DNA of 59,527 nt from Bacteroidota bacterium (lineage in GTDB: Bacteria > Bacteroidota > Bacteroidia > Bacteroidales > FEN-979): the NCBI GenBank assembly GCA_026391715.1, contig JAPLDO010000206.1, positions 1 through 59,527 on the forward strand, given 5' to 3'. Below the pieces are notes generated by a model. It did no database searches. It saw only the letters and a list, made by a program, of their open reading frames with translations, and was not told the origin of the DNA. The translations under genes were made by a program, and so were the position numbers. This document shows, one piece after another, positions 27,576-35,849 of this stretch (position 1 is its first letter; each line of letters opens with the position of its first letter).

Positions 27576-27616
27576 GACGAGGGACGAGGGACGAGGGACG
27601 AGGGACGAAGGACGTG
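27575..27616 (+). repeat. Six tandem 7-bp units (GGACGAG) right after a stop codon
   Basis: Four exact units followed by GGACGAA and GGACGTG. The array starts at the last base of the TAG stop of the carboxyltransferase gene. Confidence 0.9.
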
Positions 27617-27727
27617 GGTCATTATCTTTATCCAATACTTCAATAAATTGACACGTAATTTTCGATATGCACAATTAAACCTATCAAACTTTTTGATCTA
27701 CGGAGTTTTACACTATTCATTTTTCAT

Positions 27728-27735
27728 TAATTTTG
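27728..27735 (+). promoter_or_regulatory. Putative -7 box for the aldehyde oxidoreductase gene
   Basis: TAATTTTG, 39 bases before the ATG at 27775. The nearest TTTG (27692-27695) is too far upstream (32 bases) to be a normal -33 box. Confidence 0.4.
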
Positions 27736-27774
27736 CTTCGTTAAAGATTTCACAAAAACTAAAAAAAATCCGAC

Positions 27775-29934
27775 ATGACCTTCGAGGAATTCAAAAGTTC
27801 GCACAAACTGCTGGCTCAGTTTAAATATCAGTGGGCGCCAATCGAGAAAGGCTATAACAATCGCACCGTATATTTGAATGTGGGCGATTTGACCATCAAA
27901 GAAAAACCGGTGACCCAACAGATGAAAGAAAAATTTATCGGCGGCAAAGGATTCGATCTTCGTCTTCTCTGGGACGCCACTAAACCTGATACGAAGTGGA
28001 ACGACCCGGAAAATGAGATTGTGATTTCCGGCGGTCCCTGCTGCGGAATAACACAATATTCCGGTTCAGGTAAATCAATCTGCTGCACAATAAGCCCTCA
28101 AACCAATATTGTTGTTGATTCAAACGTAGGCGGTTTTTTCGGTCCTTTTTTGAAATTCTGCGGATTCGACGCTCTCGAAATCCAGGGAAAATCGGATAAA
28201 GAGCTCCTTGTGGTGTTTGAAGAAGAGCGTGAAGTGATTGAAATTTATGAAGCCGGCGATCTTCCATCCGACAGTCATGTACTGGCGGAAGAGTTGCACC
28301 ACATGATGGCAGTTCCGGGAAATGAGAAGGATAGATATAATGTCTCTGTTGTCTCCGCAGGAACAGCGGCTGAACATTCCCTGATCGGTATGCTGAACTT
28401 CAGCTTTTATGATATAAAGCGTAAGAAAGTCAGGCTGAAGCAAGCCGGACGCGGCGGTATCGGAACGGTTCTGCGCGATAAAAAAATCAAAGCGATTGTG
28501 GCTCATGTAAAAAACATCGGAGGCAACCGCAACAATGTGGTTAACCTCGAAGCTATCCAGGAACGTGGCAGGACATTCAACAAGGAGATGCGCGAACTGG
28601 ATGACAAACAATGCGAAATGCGTAAAAAGGGAACTGCCCATCTTACGAATGTAATGAACGATTACGACCTTCTGCCGGTCAACAATTTTAAGTATGGCAG
28701 CCACAAGGATGCAGATAAAATCACCGGAGATGTCTGGATGTCGTTCTTTACCCAGAACGTGCCCGACGGCTGCTGGGTTGGCTGCAACATGGCATGTTCC
28801 AAAGGCGTTGACAATTACGAACTCCGAAGCGGACCCTACAAGGGAGATAAAGTTATTGTTGACGGACCTGAATATGAAACCACCTCCTCGCTGGGTTCTA
28901 TTGCAGGCATCTTCAATCCCGACTTCACCATTGAAGCAAACTTCTATTGCGACACTTATGGAATATGCACTATTTCGTGGGGAACTATTCTCGGTTTTGT
29001 AATGGAGTGCTACGAAAACGGAATCCTTAACGAAGAACGTACCGGCGGACTGAAACTGAATTTCGGCAATGCCGATATTGCTATGGAACTGCTTCACAAG
29101 GTATCGCGCGGCGAAGGTTTTGGACTAATAGCCGGGCAGGGCGTCAGAAAAATGAAGGAACTGTTCGCCAGAAATGGCTGGGGCGACGCCGGGTTTATGC
29201 AGGATATTGGCATGGAAAACAAAGGGCTTGAATACTCGCAGTATGTTTCCAAAGAATCGCTGGCACAGCAGGGCGGCTATGCCATGACCAACAAAGGACC
29301 GCAACACGACGAAGCCTGGCTGATTTTCATGGACATGGTGAACAACCAAATCCCCACTTTCGAGAAGAAAGCCGAGGCTCTTCACTATTTTCCAATGTTT
29401 CGCACCTGGTTTGGTCTGGCAGGTTTCTGCAAACTTCCCTGGAATGACGTTGAACCCGAAGATAATGCCCTGCAAACCGAACCGGCAAAAGTTCCACAGC
29501 ATGTTGATAATTATGTGACTATTTTCAATGCGGTAACAGGCTCAAATATTGACAAACAGGAAATTGTCAGACAGTCGGAACGCGTTTATAATTTTCAACG
29601 CATATTCAACATTCGCCGTGGATACGGACTTCGCAAGCACGATGCGCAGCCTTACCGCGCCTGCGGTCCGGTAACGAAGGAAGAATATGAATCGCGCGCT
29701 GAACGCTATGACAAGCAATTACTGGAACAGGTTAACTACGATCCTAAGGATAAAACCACCGAGGAAAAGATGAAAGTTCTTCGTGAATACCGCGAAAATC
29801 GTTACGAACAACTTCTCGATGCAGTTTACGAACGCCGCGGATGGACGAAGAATGGCGTTCCCACAATTGCCCATCTTCAAAAAATCGGAATGGATTTGCC
29901 GGAATTGATTGAGGTGGTTGCGCCGCTGCAATAA
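27775..29934 (+). CDS. Tungsten-type aldehyde:ferredoxin oxidoreductase (AOR family)
   Basis: A 719-residue member of the AOR family, which oxidises aldehydes or reduces carboxylic acids with ferredoxin using a bis-pterin tungsten (or molybdenum) site and a [4Fe-4S] cluster. The N-terminal domain has FIGGKGFDLRLLWD, GPCCGITQYSGSGK and GRGGIGTVLRDKKIKAIV. The cluster ligands are probably in CWVGCNMAC (about 333-341) plus the Cys of CDTYGIC (about 397). It is about 100 residues longer than classical AOR (about 605), with a charged extra C-terminal part. It appears monocistronic with its own terminator. Confidence 0.87.
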   Translation: MTFEEFKSSHKLLAQFKYQWAPIEKGYNNRTVYLNVGDLTIKEKPVTQQMKEKFIGGKGFDLRLLWDATKPDTKWNDPENEIVISGGPCCGITQYSGSGKSICCTISPQTNIVVDSNVGGFFGPFLKFCGFDALEIQGKSDKELLVVFEEEREVIEIYEAGDLPSDSHVLAEELHHMMAVPGNEKDRYNVSVVSAGTAAEHSLIGMLNFSFYDIKRKKVRLKQAGRGGIGTVLRDKKIKAIVAHVKNIGGNRNNVVNLEAIQERGRTFNKEMRELDDKQCEMRKKGTAHLTNVMNDYDLLPVNNFKYGSHKDADKITGDVWMSFFTQNVPDGCWVGCNMACSKGVDNYELRSGPYKGDKVIVDGPEYETTSSLGSIAGIFNPDFTIEANFYCDTYGICTISWGTILGFVMECYENGILNEERTGGLKLNFGNADIAMELLHKVSRGEGFGLIAGQGVRKMKELFARNGWGDAGFMQDIGMENKGLEYSQYVSKESLAQQGGYAMTNKGPQHDEAWLIFMDMVNNQIPTFEKKAEALHYFPMFRTWFGLAGFCKLPWNDVEPEDNALQTEPAKVPQHVDNYVTIFNAVTGSNIDKQEIVRQSERVYNFQRIFNIRRGYGLRKHDAQPYRACGPVTKEEYESRAERYDKQLLEQVNYDPKDKTTEEKMKVLREYRENRYEQLLDAVYERRGWTKNGVPTIAHLQKIGMDLPELIEVVAPLQ

Positions 29935-29939
29935 TGAAC

Positions 29940-29955
29940 TATCGAAATATCGAAA
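29940..29955 (+). repeat. Two tandem 8-bp units (TATCGAAA)
   Basis: Short tandem duplication 6 bases after the AOR stop codon and immediately before the terminator stem. Confidence 0.6.
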
Positions 29956-29957
29956 TT

Positions 29958-29994
29958 AAGCGAAGCGAGGAATTATTGCCGCTTCGCTTTTTTA
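29958..29994 (+). terminator. Rho-independent terminator of the AOR gene
   Basis: Perfect 10-base stem AAGCGAAGCG (29958-29967) with CGCTTCGCTT (29980-29989), a 12-base loop and a following T-run. Confidence 0.85.
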
Positions 29995-30030
29995 TTATTT
30001 TAGCGATGAACCTTCAAAAGAAACTGTAAA

Positions 30031-30657
30031 ATGGAAAACCTGCTGAAAGGAATCGTTGAATTCAGGAATAATGATTTTATGGAACACCGCGACCTGTTCA
30101 ATAAAATAAGCGAAAAGCAGGATCCTCATACCCTTTTTATCGGATGTTCCGACTCCAGGCTGGTTCCGAATCTCATTACCAATACCTTGCCCGGTGAAAT
30201 ATTTGTCGTGCGCAACGTGGCAAACATTGTTCCTGTTTATACCAATGCGGGAAGCTATTTCGGGGTAACGTCGGCTATCGAATATGCAGTTAATATCTTA
30301 AGGGTGGATAACATAGTGGTTTGTGGACATTCCAATTGCGGAGGTTGCGCCGCGCTTTATAAACCTGATGAAGCGCTTGCCAAAATTCCTCATACACGCA
30401 AGTGGCTCGAGCTTGCTCATCCGGTGAGGGATAAAGTACTAAAATTACTTCCAGACATAGATGATTTCGCTGCCCGCGAATGGCTTACCGAACAGATGAA
30501 TGTAGTGGAACAGCTTGAACACCTTCTCTCCTATCCGTTCATCAGGGAGCGTTATTTCCAGAAAACATTGAACCTGGTCGGCTGGCATTACATAATTGAA
30601 ACCGGCGAAATTTTTGGTTACGACCATGAAAAAGGATTTTTTGAACTGATAAATTAA
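30031..30657 (+). CDS. Beta-carbonic anhydrase
   Basis: A 208-residue cytosolic enzyme interconverting CO2 and bicarbonate. Zinc ligands are visible in CSDSRLVPN (Cys with the Asp-Arg dyad, about residue 40) and in CGHSNCGGC (His and Cys, about 99-105). Length and order fit beta-class (Can/CynT-like) enzymes. It lies 11 bases before a Rieske oxygenase gene, which suggests co-transcription. Bicarbonate supply for carboxylating enzymes is a possible role. Confidence 0.92.
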   Translation: MENLLKGIVEFRNNDFMEHRDLFNKISEKQDPHTLFIGCSDSRLVPNLITNTLPGEIFVVRNVANIVPVYTNAGSYFGVTSAIEYAVNILRVDNIVVCGHSNCGGCAALYKPDEALAKIPHTRKWLELAHPVRDKVLKLLPDIDDFAAREWLTEQMNVVEQLEHLLSYPFIRERYFQKTLNLVGWHYIIETGEIFGYDHEKGFFELIN

Positions 30658-30667
30658 ACTGCGCAAA

Positions 30668-31681
30668 ATGATAAAAAACCAATGGTACGTTATTCTTGAA
30701 TCGAAAGAGGTTCCTAAAAATTGCCTCATCGGAGTAAAGCGTTTTGGAGAGAATCTGGTTGCATGGCGCGATTCAGATGGAAAACTCAGCGTTTTCAGAG
30801 ACAAATGCCCTCACCGCGGAATAGAGCTAAGCAAAGGGAAAATCCTCAATAACCATCTGCAATGCCCCTTCCATGGATTTGAGTATGATGCCAGCGGACG
30901 CTGCAAAGTTATTCCAGCCAACGGAAGGGCAACGGCAGTTCCTGATCACATCCGGGCGGTTGCATATCCCTTGCGGGAGGAGCATGATTTTATCTTTATT
31001 TGGTTTACGCCAGATCCGGAGAATACCGGAATGGCTGATAATGCAACTTTGCCGCCTCTGCCCTGGTTTGACGATATTGATGTATCATTGGTTTGGAGCG
31101 GAATGACCGACCACTGGAAAGCCCATTATTCAAGGGCGATAGAGAACCAGCTTGACATTGTGCATGTGCCTTTCATCCATCACAACACCATTGGAAGGGG
31201 AATCGGACCGGTTGTAAATGGGCCGTTTACCAAAATCCTGGAAAACGGACTGAGTTTCTGGCCATCCAATGCAAATGACAGTGGACAGATTCCGCTCCGG
31301 CACGACCAGGTTCCCGAACCAGTCGGGAAAAAGACATATCTTACATTCCTATTCCCGAATCTCTGGCAAAATCACATCATGGATAAAATGCGAATTGTAG
31401 TGGCATTTGTGCCAATTGATGATAAAAATACGCTGTTTTACCTTCGCACATATCAGAGTATTGTACGCATTCCGGTACTCAGAGAAATTTTCTTCATTAT
31501 ATCCAACATCTTCAACCGCATCGTTCTCCATCAGGACCGACGGGTTGTTGAAACTCACCAGCCCCAGGCAACCCAACTTCGTATGGACGAAAACCTCATT
31601 CCCGGCGATTATCCGATCATTCAATACCGTAAGAAAAGGGAGGAGTTGAAATCCAGACTTCCCGACCTGGCAACAGAATAA
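30668..31681 (+). CDS. Rieske-type aromatic-ring-hydroxylating oxygenase, catalytic subunit
   Basis: A 337-residue protein with an N-terminal Rieske domain (CPHRG, about 43-47, and CPFHGFEYD, about 63-71: Cys-X-His...Cys-X2-His) and a C-terminal non-haem iron domain with NQLDIVHVPFIHHN, where the Asp and two His of the 2-His-1-carboxylate site can be seen. It resembles vanillate demethylase/PaO-type Rieske oxygenases. The substrate is unknown. No reductase partner is adjacent. It needs O2, which is at odds with the anaerobe-like neighbours. Confidence 0.86.
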   Translation: MIKNQWYVILESKEVPKNCLIGVKRFGENLVAWRDSDGKLSVFRDKCPHRGIELSKGKILNNHLQCPFHGFEYDASGRCKVIPANGRATAVPDHIRAVAYPLREEHDFIFIWFTPDPENTGMADNATLPPLPWFDDIDVSLVWSGMTDHWKAHYSRAIENQLDIVHVPFIHHNTIGRGIGPVVNGPFTKILENGLSFWPSNANDSGQIPLRHDQVPEPVGKKTYLTFLFPNLWQNHIMDKMRIVVAFVPIDDKNTLFYLRTYQSIVRIPVLREIFFIISNIFNRIVLHQDRRVVETHQPQATQLRMDENLIPGDYPIIQYRKKREELKSRLPDLATE

Positions 31682-31704
31682 TTTTGTCGCCAATTGAAGT
31701 AGAA

Positions 31705-32613
31705 TTATTTTGCGGCTGGAATTATTCCATGTTTTATCATCAGTTCCCTGATTTGCGGCATTACCCGCATAGCTGCAACATACCCCGAATCGTAAGCATC
31801 CTTGTTTCGCGCGCCGCTCATATATGGAATTCCTTTGAGATTTGGGACAATCAGTAAATCTGCTTTTGATATCTTTTCAGCCTTCAACTGACCTGATGCA
31901 ACGACAAGAGCGCGCATGAGCGTTTTAACCATGTTGTCAATCTCCTGTGTGGAATCGCCTAATGCCATAATGTCAACGGCAATGACAACCTCTGCGCCTG
32001 TTTCACGGCAAATATCAGCCGGAACATTGTTTAGCACACCGCCATCAACAAGCAGCTTTCCATACATCTTTACAGGTTCGAAAACGAATGGAATAGCGCA
32101 GGAGGCGTTTATCGAAGGAGCTATCGGACCAGAAGTTAACACGACGCTATGCCCTGAAATCAAGTCGGTAGTAACGGCGGCAAATGGAATTTTCAGATCT
32201 TCAATATTTCGCGCATGACAACTTATTTCGATATACTTCTGAAGTTTTTTCCCGGAAATGAAGCCTTCTTTTGATCTGAACAGCGAAAAATCGAAAATCT
32301 GCCTTGCTTTGGTATTTACAAACCGCATCAGCGAGTCGGCGTTGGGTTGATCGGCATACATGGCTCCAACAAGGCTACCGGCGCTGGCGCCTGCAATAAA
32401 ATCAATAGGAATGTTGTTTTCTTCCAGCGCCTTGATCACGCCTACATGTGCGGGACCATGGAAAGCGCCGCCTCCGAGCGCGAGAGCAACACGAGGTTTT
32501 TTCACCAGAATGTGGGGCGGCGGCATTTTTTCAGGTTTTTCGATTACCATAAACTGATCGGTGCAGGAAATAAAAAGGAATACAAAAATAATGAAAGGCG
32601 GTATCGTTTTCAT
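31705..32613 (-). CDS. Patatin-like phospholipase, lipoprotein
   Basis: A 302-residue protein with a lipoprotein signal (hydrophobic stretch ending LFISC, Cys at about 17). The patatin fold is marked by the oxyanion GGGAFHGPAHVGV, the nucleophile elbow GASAGSLVG (Ser) and the catalytic Asp in VDGGVLNNVP. It probably hydrolyses acyl esters at the membrane, similar to RssA/YlbK-type proteins. It converges with the Rieske gene and lies about 50 bases downstream of the APS kinase gene, with which it may be co-transcribed. Confidence 0.88.
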   Translation of the reverse strand: MKTIPPFIIFVFLFISCTDQFMVIEKPEKMPPPHILVKKPRVALALGGGAFHGPAHVGVIKALEENNIPIDFIAGASAGSLVGAMYADQPNADSLMRFVNTKARQIFDFSLFRSKEGFISGKKLQKYIEISCHARNIEDLKIPFAAVTTDLISGHSVVLTSGPIAPSINASCAIPFVFEPVKMYGKLLVDGGVLNNVPADICRETGAEVVIAVDIMALGDSTQEIDNMVKTLMRALVVASGQLKAEKISKADLLIVPNLKGIPYMSGARNKDAYDSGYVAAMRVMPQIRELMIKHGIIPAAK

Positions 32614-32662
32614 AGTAAAATTTATGAGTGTCCGGTTGTTTACCTAATCTGAATTAATGAAG

Positions 32663-33283
32663 TCATACCTTCTTATCCTGGCGTCTAACTTTCGGAAGAA
32701 TAACTTCCAGCGCCTTTTGTACCGATTCTTCAATGGGAAACAGATCAGTGCGAATCTCCAGATCAATATGTTGCGGCGTTTCAAATGGCGCGGTGATTCC
32801 GGTAAATTCCTTAATTTCCCCCCGGCGGGCTTTTGAATAGAGTCCTTTCACATCCCGCTCTTCACAAACGTTTAGAGGTGCGTTCACATAAATTTCAATA
32901 AAATCATCCTGTCCGATTATTTTGCGCGCCATATCGCGAATCTCTTCAGTAGGACTGATAAAGCAGTTAATGGCAATGATTCCGCAATTCACGAATAGTT
33001 TTGAAACCTCGGCAATCCGGCGGATATTTTCATACCGGTCGGCGTCGGAGAATCCCAAATTGTTGTTGATCCCCGACCTTATGTTATCGCCGTCGAGAAT
33101 CTGCGTAACATAACCCATTACAAAGAGTTCCTGCTCAATGTACTTTGCAAGCGTTGTTTTCCCTGCCCCGGATAAGCCTGTTAGCCAGATTACTCTTGCG
33201 CGCTGTTTCAGAATCGCTTCTTTTTCTTCTCTTCCAAGGATTTGATGAAAAACAGGGAAAATATTTTCGTTTGCATTAGGCAT
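32663..33283 (-). CDS. cysC: Adenylylsulfate (APS) kinase
   Basis: A 206-residue kinase phosphorylating APS to PAPS. The Walker A motif is LTGLSGAGKTTLAKY (about 31-45); DGDNIRSGINNNLGFS and RYENIRRIAEVSKLF are the APS-binding segments, and NCFISPTEEIRDMAR contains the conserved Ser of the family. No ATP sulfurylase (CysD/CysN) is adjacent, which suggests a role in sulfating a polysaccharide or in scattered sulfur-assimilation genes. A TATATTTG -7 motif precedes it. Confidence 0.9.
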   Translation of the reverse strand: MPNANENIFPVFHQILGREEKEAILKQRARVIWLTGLSGAGKTTLAKYIEQELFVMGYVTQILDGDNIRSGINNNLGFSDADRYENIRRIAEVSKLFVNCGIIAINCFISPTEEIRDMARKIIGQDDFIEIYVNAPLNVCEERDVKGLYSKARRGEIKEFTGITAPFETPQHIDLEIRTDLFPIEESVQKALEVILPKVRRQDKKV

Positions 33284-33309
33284 GTCGTAGAGCTTATTGA
33301 ATGAGAATG

Positions 33310-33317
33310 CAAATATA
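33310..33317 (-). promoter_or_regulatory. Putative -7 box for cysC
   Basis: TATATTTG on the minus strand with a TTTG 18 bases upstream (33336-33339). That TTTG lies within the repeat array at 33334-33376. Confidence 0.5.
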
Positions 33318-33333
33318 AACTTTCTGAAGTTTA

Positions 33334-33376
33334 CTCAAACCTCAAACCTGGAACCTGGAACTTTGGAACCTGGAAA
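33334..33376. repeat. Tandem 7-bp word array (CTCAAAC/CTGGAAC) between divergent genes
   Basis: Units CTCAAAC x2, CTGGAAC x2, TTTGGAAC (8 bases) and CTGGAAA. The array contains the TTTG that fits as -33 box for the plus-strand promoter and a CAAA that fits the opposite promoter. Confidence 0.85.
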
Positions 33377-33392
33377 AATGAAAGTACCTTTG
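33362..33392 (+). promoter_or_regulatory. Promoter of the metallophosphoesterase gene
   Basis: TTTG at 33362-33365 and TACCTTTG at 33385-33392 with a 19-base spacer match the Bacteroidota consensus (TTTG-N19-21-TAnnTTTG). The ATG at 33403 implies a very short leader. The -33 box is part of the tandem repeat. Confidence 0.65.
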
Positions 33393-33402
33393 CGGCAAAA
33401 AC

Positions 33403-34491
33403 ATGCGGATTCTGATTGCTATTTGCCTGACAATATTGTTCCAGGCGCACCTGAACGCCAGGATAATCATGCAGCCCTACCTTCAGGCTGTTACTACATC
33501 TTCGGTATTTGTTTTAATTGAATGTGATTCACCTGACACCGTCGAGGTAAAATTCGGAACTTCCAAAACATATAATCAAAGCGCAAAAACCGAACTTATT
33601 GCAACAACAACGGCATCTCCGGTAACTTACGTTCATAAAGTCAAACTCGCCGGGTTGACGCCTGCCACAAATTACCATTACCAGGCAATCCAGGGAAAAT
33701 CAGCCAGTCGCGACGCCACATTCTACACCGCGGTAAGCGCCGGAATGCCTTTCAGGATGGCATGGATGGCAGATTGCCGAACGGGAACGGCGATTTTCGG
33801 AAAAATCAGCGCGTTGATGTTACAGGCAAATCCGATGTTTGCCATCTATGGCGGCGACCTTTGCATAAATTCAGAATATAAGTCCTGGAAAAAACAATTC
33901 TTTATCAAAGACCAGCTTGCATTCGCCTCTTGTGTGCCGTTTTTTAATTCGCCCGGAAATCATGAAGGATGGAAGCAAAACACCAAAGCTTTCACCGAAA
34001 ATCCTGTTTCCGCCTCTGGAACGCAGGATTATTACTCATTCGATTACGGCGATCTGCATATTCTTAGTCTTAATACCGAAGTTCCTTATAAAAAAGGTTC
34101 GCCACAATATGAATTTGCTGCAAGCGATCTCGCCGCCACTAAACAACCCTGGAAAATCGTGATTGCCCATGTGCCTGCCTATTGCCGCGGCGGTCATGGC
34201 GAAAACAAAGCAATGATTGCCATGACGAAAGCCATCTTTGAACCAAACAAGGTGGATATTGTATTAACCGGTCATTCTCATTTTTATCAGCACAACCTGA
34301 TTAACGGGATTCATCACCTTGTAACCGGTTCCGCCGGAGCGCCATTATCCAATCCTGAGAAAGCTGATTATACTCTATTCCAGGCGAAAGAATATCAGTA
34401 TGCGGTAATTGACGTCTCAACAAATAAGCTGAAGTTATACATTTACAATCCGGCAAACGAGATACTGGATTCTTTTCAGTTAGAGAAATAG
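33403..34491 (+). CDS. Exported metallophosphoesterase (purple acid phosphatase-like)
   Basis: A 362-residue exported protein: signal peptide in the first about 20 residues (RILIAICLTILFQAHLNA), an N-terminal fibronectin-III-like purple-acid-phosphatase domain (about 23-110) and a calcineurin-like phosphoesterase domain. Metal-binding motifs are MADCRTG, YGGDLC, GNHEGW, AHVPAY and LTGHSHFYQ. It likely removes phosphate from organic esters in the periplasm or at the cell surface. It is divergent from cysC and appears to have its own promoter in the repeat-containing spacer. Confidence 0.87.
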   Translation: MRILIAICLTILFQAHLNARIIMQPYLQAVTTSSVFVLIECDSPDTVEVKFGTSKTYNQSAKTELIATTTASPVTYVHKVKLAGLTPATNYHYQAIQGKSASRDATFYTAVSAGMPFRMAWMADCRTGTAIFGKISALMLQANPMFAIYGGDLCINSEYKSWKKQFFIKDQLAFASCVPFFNSPGNHEGWKQNTKAFTENPVSASGTQDYYSFDYGDLHILSLNTEVPYKKGSPQYEFAASDLAATKQPWKIVIAHVPAYCRGGHGENKAMIAMTKAIFEPNKVDIVLTGHSHFYQHNLINGIHHLVTGSAGAPLSNPEKADYTLFQAKEYQYAVIDVSTNKLKLYIYNPANEILDSFQLEK

Positions 34492-34534
34492 AAATCTCTA
34501 TTTCATAAAGTTTATAACTTTGCTCTTTCAATTT

Positions 34535-34560
34535 CGCAACTTCTCAACTTCGCTACTTCA
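34535..34560 (+). repeat. Three degenerate 8-bp units (GCAACTTC-like) before gmhA
   Basis: Units GCAACTTC, TCAACTTC and GCTACTTC end 8 bases before the gmhA ATG. A TAACTTTG sequence at 34515-34522 could be a -7 box, but no -33 box is seen. Confidence 0.6.
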
Positions 34561-34566
34561 ATATTT

Positions 34567-35145
34567 ATGCGCATATTAGAATCTATAAACCAATCCATAG
34601 AAGTCAAACAAAAACTTCTTTCCAGCTCGTTTTTGATCAGTGAAATCAGGAAAGTCTCCGTTGCGTGCGTTTCGGCTTATTCACGAGGAAATAAAGTGAT
34701 GTTTTGCGGCAACGGCGGCAGCGCTGCCGACGCGCAGCATCTCGCCGCCGAATTATCCGGTCGGTTTTACTACGACCGCGCTCCTTTACCGGCAGAAGCG
34801 CTCCACGCAAACTCATCTTACATCACAGCGGTTGCCAACGATTATTCATTCGACGATATTTATGCACGAGCGGTTCAAGGATCGGGACGAAAAGGCGATA
34901 TTCTGATCGGAATTTCAACGTCGGGCAATTCAGAAAATATTATCCGCGCCATGAAAGTTGCGAGAGAAATTGGCATCCTTACCGTTGGAATGACTGGTGA
35001 AACCGGCGGTAAAATGAAGGAGTTTTGCGATTACCTGATCAATGTTCCATCAACCGATACTCCCCGGATACAGGAAGCCCATATTTTGATCGGACACATA
35101 ATTTGTGAACTGGTTGAATCTTCGCTTTTTCCAAAAGAGGGTTAA
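34567..35145 (+). CDS. gmhA: Phosphoheptose isomerase (SIS domain)
   Basis: A 192-residue SIS-domain isomerase converting sedoheptulose 7-phosphate to D-glycero-D-manno-heptose 7-phosphate. MFCGNGGSAADAQHLAAELS is the substrate-binding signature, followed by GISTSGNSENII and a C-terminal IQEAHILIGHIICELVE helix with the conserved residues. It heads a tight operon with a heptose nucleotidyltransferase (2-base gap) and a heptose bisphosphate phosphatase. It feeds the heptose of lipopolysaccharide core or S-layer/capsular glycan. Confidence 0.9.
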   Translation: MRILESINQSIEVKQKLLSSSFLISEIRKVSVACVSAYSRGNKVMFCGNGGSAADAQHLAAELSGRFYYDRAPLPAEALHANSSYITAVANDYSFDDIYARAVQGSGRKGDILIGISTSGNSENIIRAMKVAREIGILTVGMTGETGGKMKEFCDYLINVPSTDTPRIQEAHILIGHIICELVESSLFPKEG

Positions 35146-35147
35146 CT

Positions 35148-35849
35148 GTGGAAGCTATCGTTCTTGCCGGTGGATTCGGCACGCGCCTGCAAAGTGTGGT
35201 AAATGACGTACCGAAATCAATGGCTCTTATAAACAATCGTCCTTTTCTTGAATATCTTTTCGACTACCTTATTGGACAGGAAATCCATAAGGTGGTACTT
35301 TCCGTTGGCTACAAGCGCGAAATCATCATCAATCACTTTGCCGACCGGTACAAGTCAATCAGCATCGAATACGCCATTGAAACCGAACCCCTCGGCACAG
35401 GCGGAGGCGTCAGGCTTGCAATGTGGAAAATTGATGAGCCCCGCGCGCTGGTTATGAACGGCGATACAATTTTTAAGGTTGATTTCAAGGCTATGATGGA
35501 TTTTCATCTGAAGAAAAAAGCTGATGCAACACTCGCTCTTTTCCGCACGAAAGATACCGCCAGGTTTGGCACGGTAAAAGTTAACCCTTCACGCCGCATC
35601 ACCGGTTTCATTGAGAAATCGGAAAAAGCTTCTGCCGGCTTGATCAACGGCGGCGTTTATATCATTGAAAAGCATTTTCTTATGGATTCGGAATTCAGAG
35701 GCAGATTTTCAATTGAAAATGGTTGTTTTGAAACCTATTTTGACCGCAGATGGTTTTATGGTTTCATTTCCGACGGCTATTTTCACGATATCGGTATTCC
35801 CGACGATTATCAAAAAGCACAGAATGACTTTGCAACATTTAAAGATTGA
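35148..35849 (+). CDS. Heptose 1-phosphate nucleotidyltransferase (HddC-like)
   Basis: A 233-residue sugar-phosphate nucleotidyltransferase. VLAGGFGTRLQSVVNDVPKS is the nucleotide-binding and signature motif, VMNGDTIFKVD provides the metal-binding Asp, and YFHDIGIPDDYQKA ends the domain. In the gmhA operon it most resembles HddC, the D-glycero-alpha-D-manno-heptose-1-phosphate guanylyltransferase of the GDP-heptose branch. The start is GTG, 2 bases after gmhA. No HddA or HldE kinase gene is in the window. Confidence 0.82.
   Translation: MEAIVLAGGFGTRLQSVVNDVPKSMALINNRPFLEYLFDYLIGQEIHKVVLSVGYKREIIINHFADRYKSISIEYAIETEPLGTGGGVRLAMWKIDEPRALVMNGDTIFKVDFKAMMDFHLKKKADATLALFRTKDTARFGTVKVNPSRRITGFIEKSEKASAGLINGGVYIIEKHFLMDSEFRGRFSIENGCFETYFDRRWFYGFISDGYFHDIGIPDDYQKAQNDFATFKD

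Noticed and set aside
27709-27715. TACACTA half-site before the AOR gene, matching the dyad arm at 56885
   Set aside because: Only one arm is present, and a 7-mer is expected several times by chance in both strands of 59 kb.
28120-29097. Long 325-codon minus-strand ORF opposite the AOR gene
   Set aside because: Mirror-frame shadow of a strongly conserved gene, with no domain of its own.
34485-34504. 8-base stem (GAAATAGA/TCTATTTC) over the phosphoesterase stop codon
   Set aside because: AT-rich stem without a following T-run; not convincing as a terminator.
35665-35823. N-terminal extension of the GmhB frame
   Set aside because: It is an out-of-frame reading of the nucleotidyltransferase gene; HAD sequence begins right after ATG 35824.
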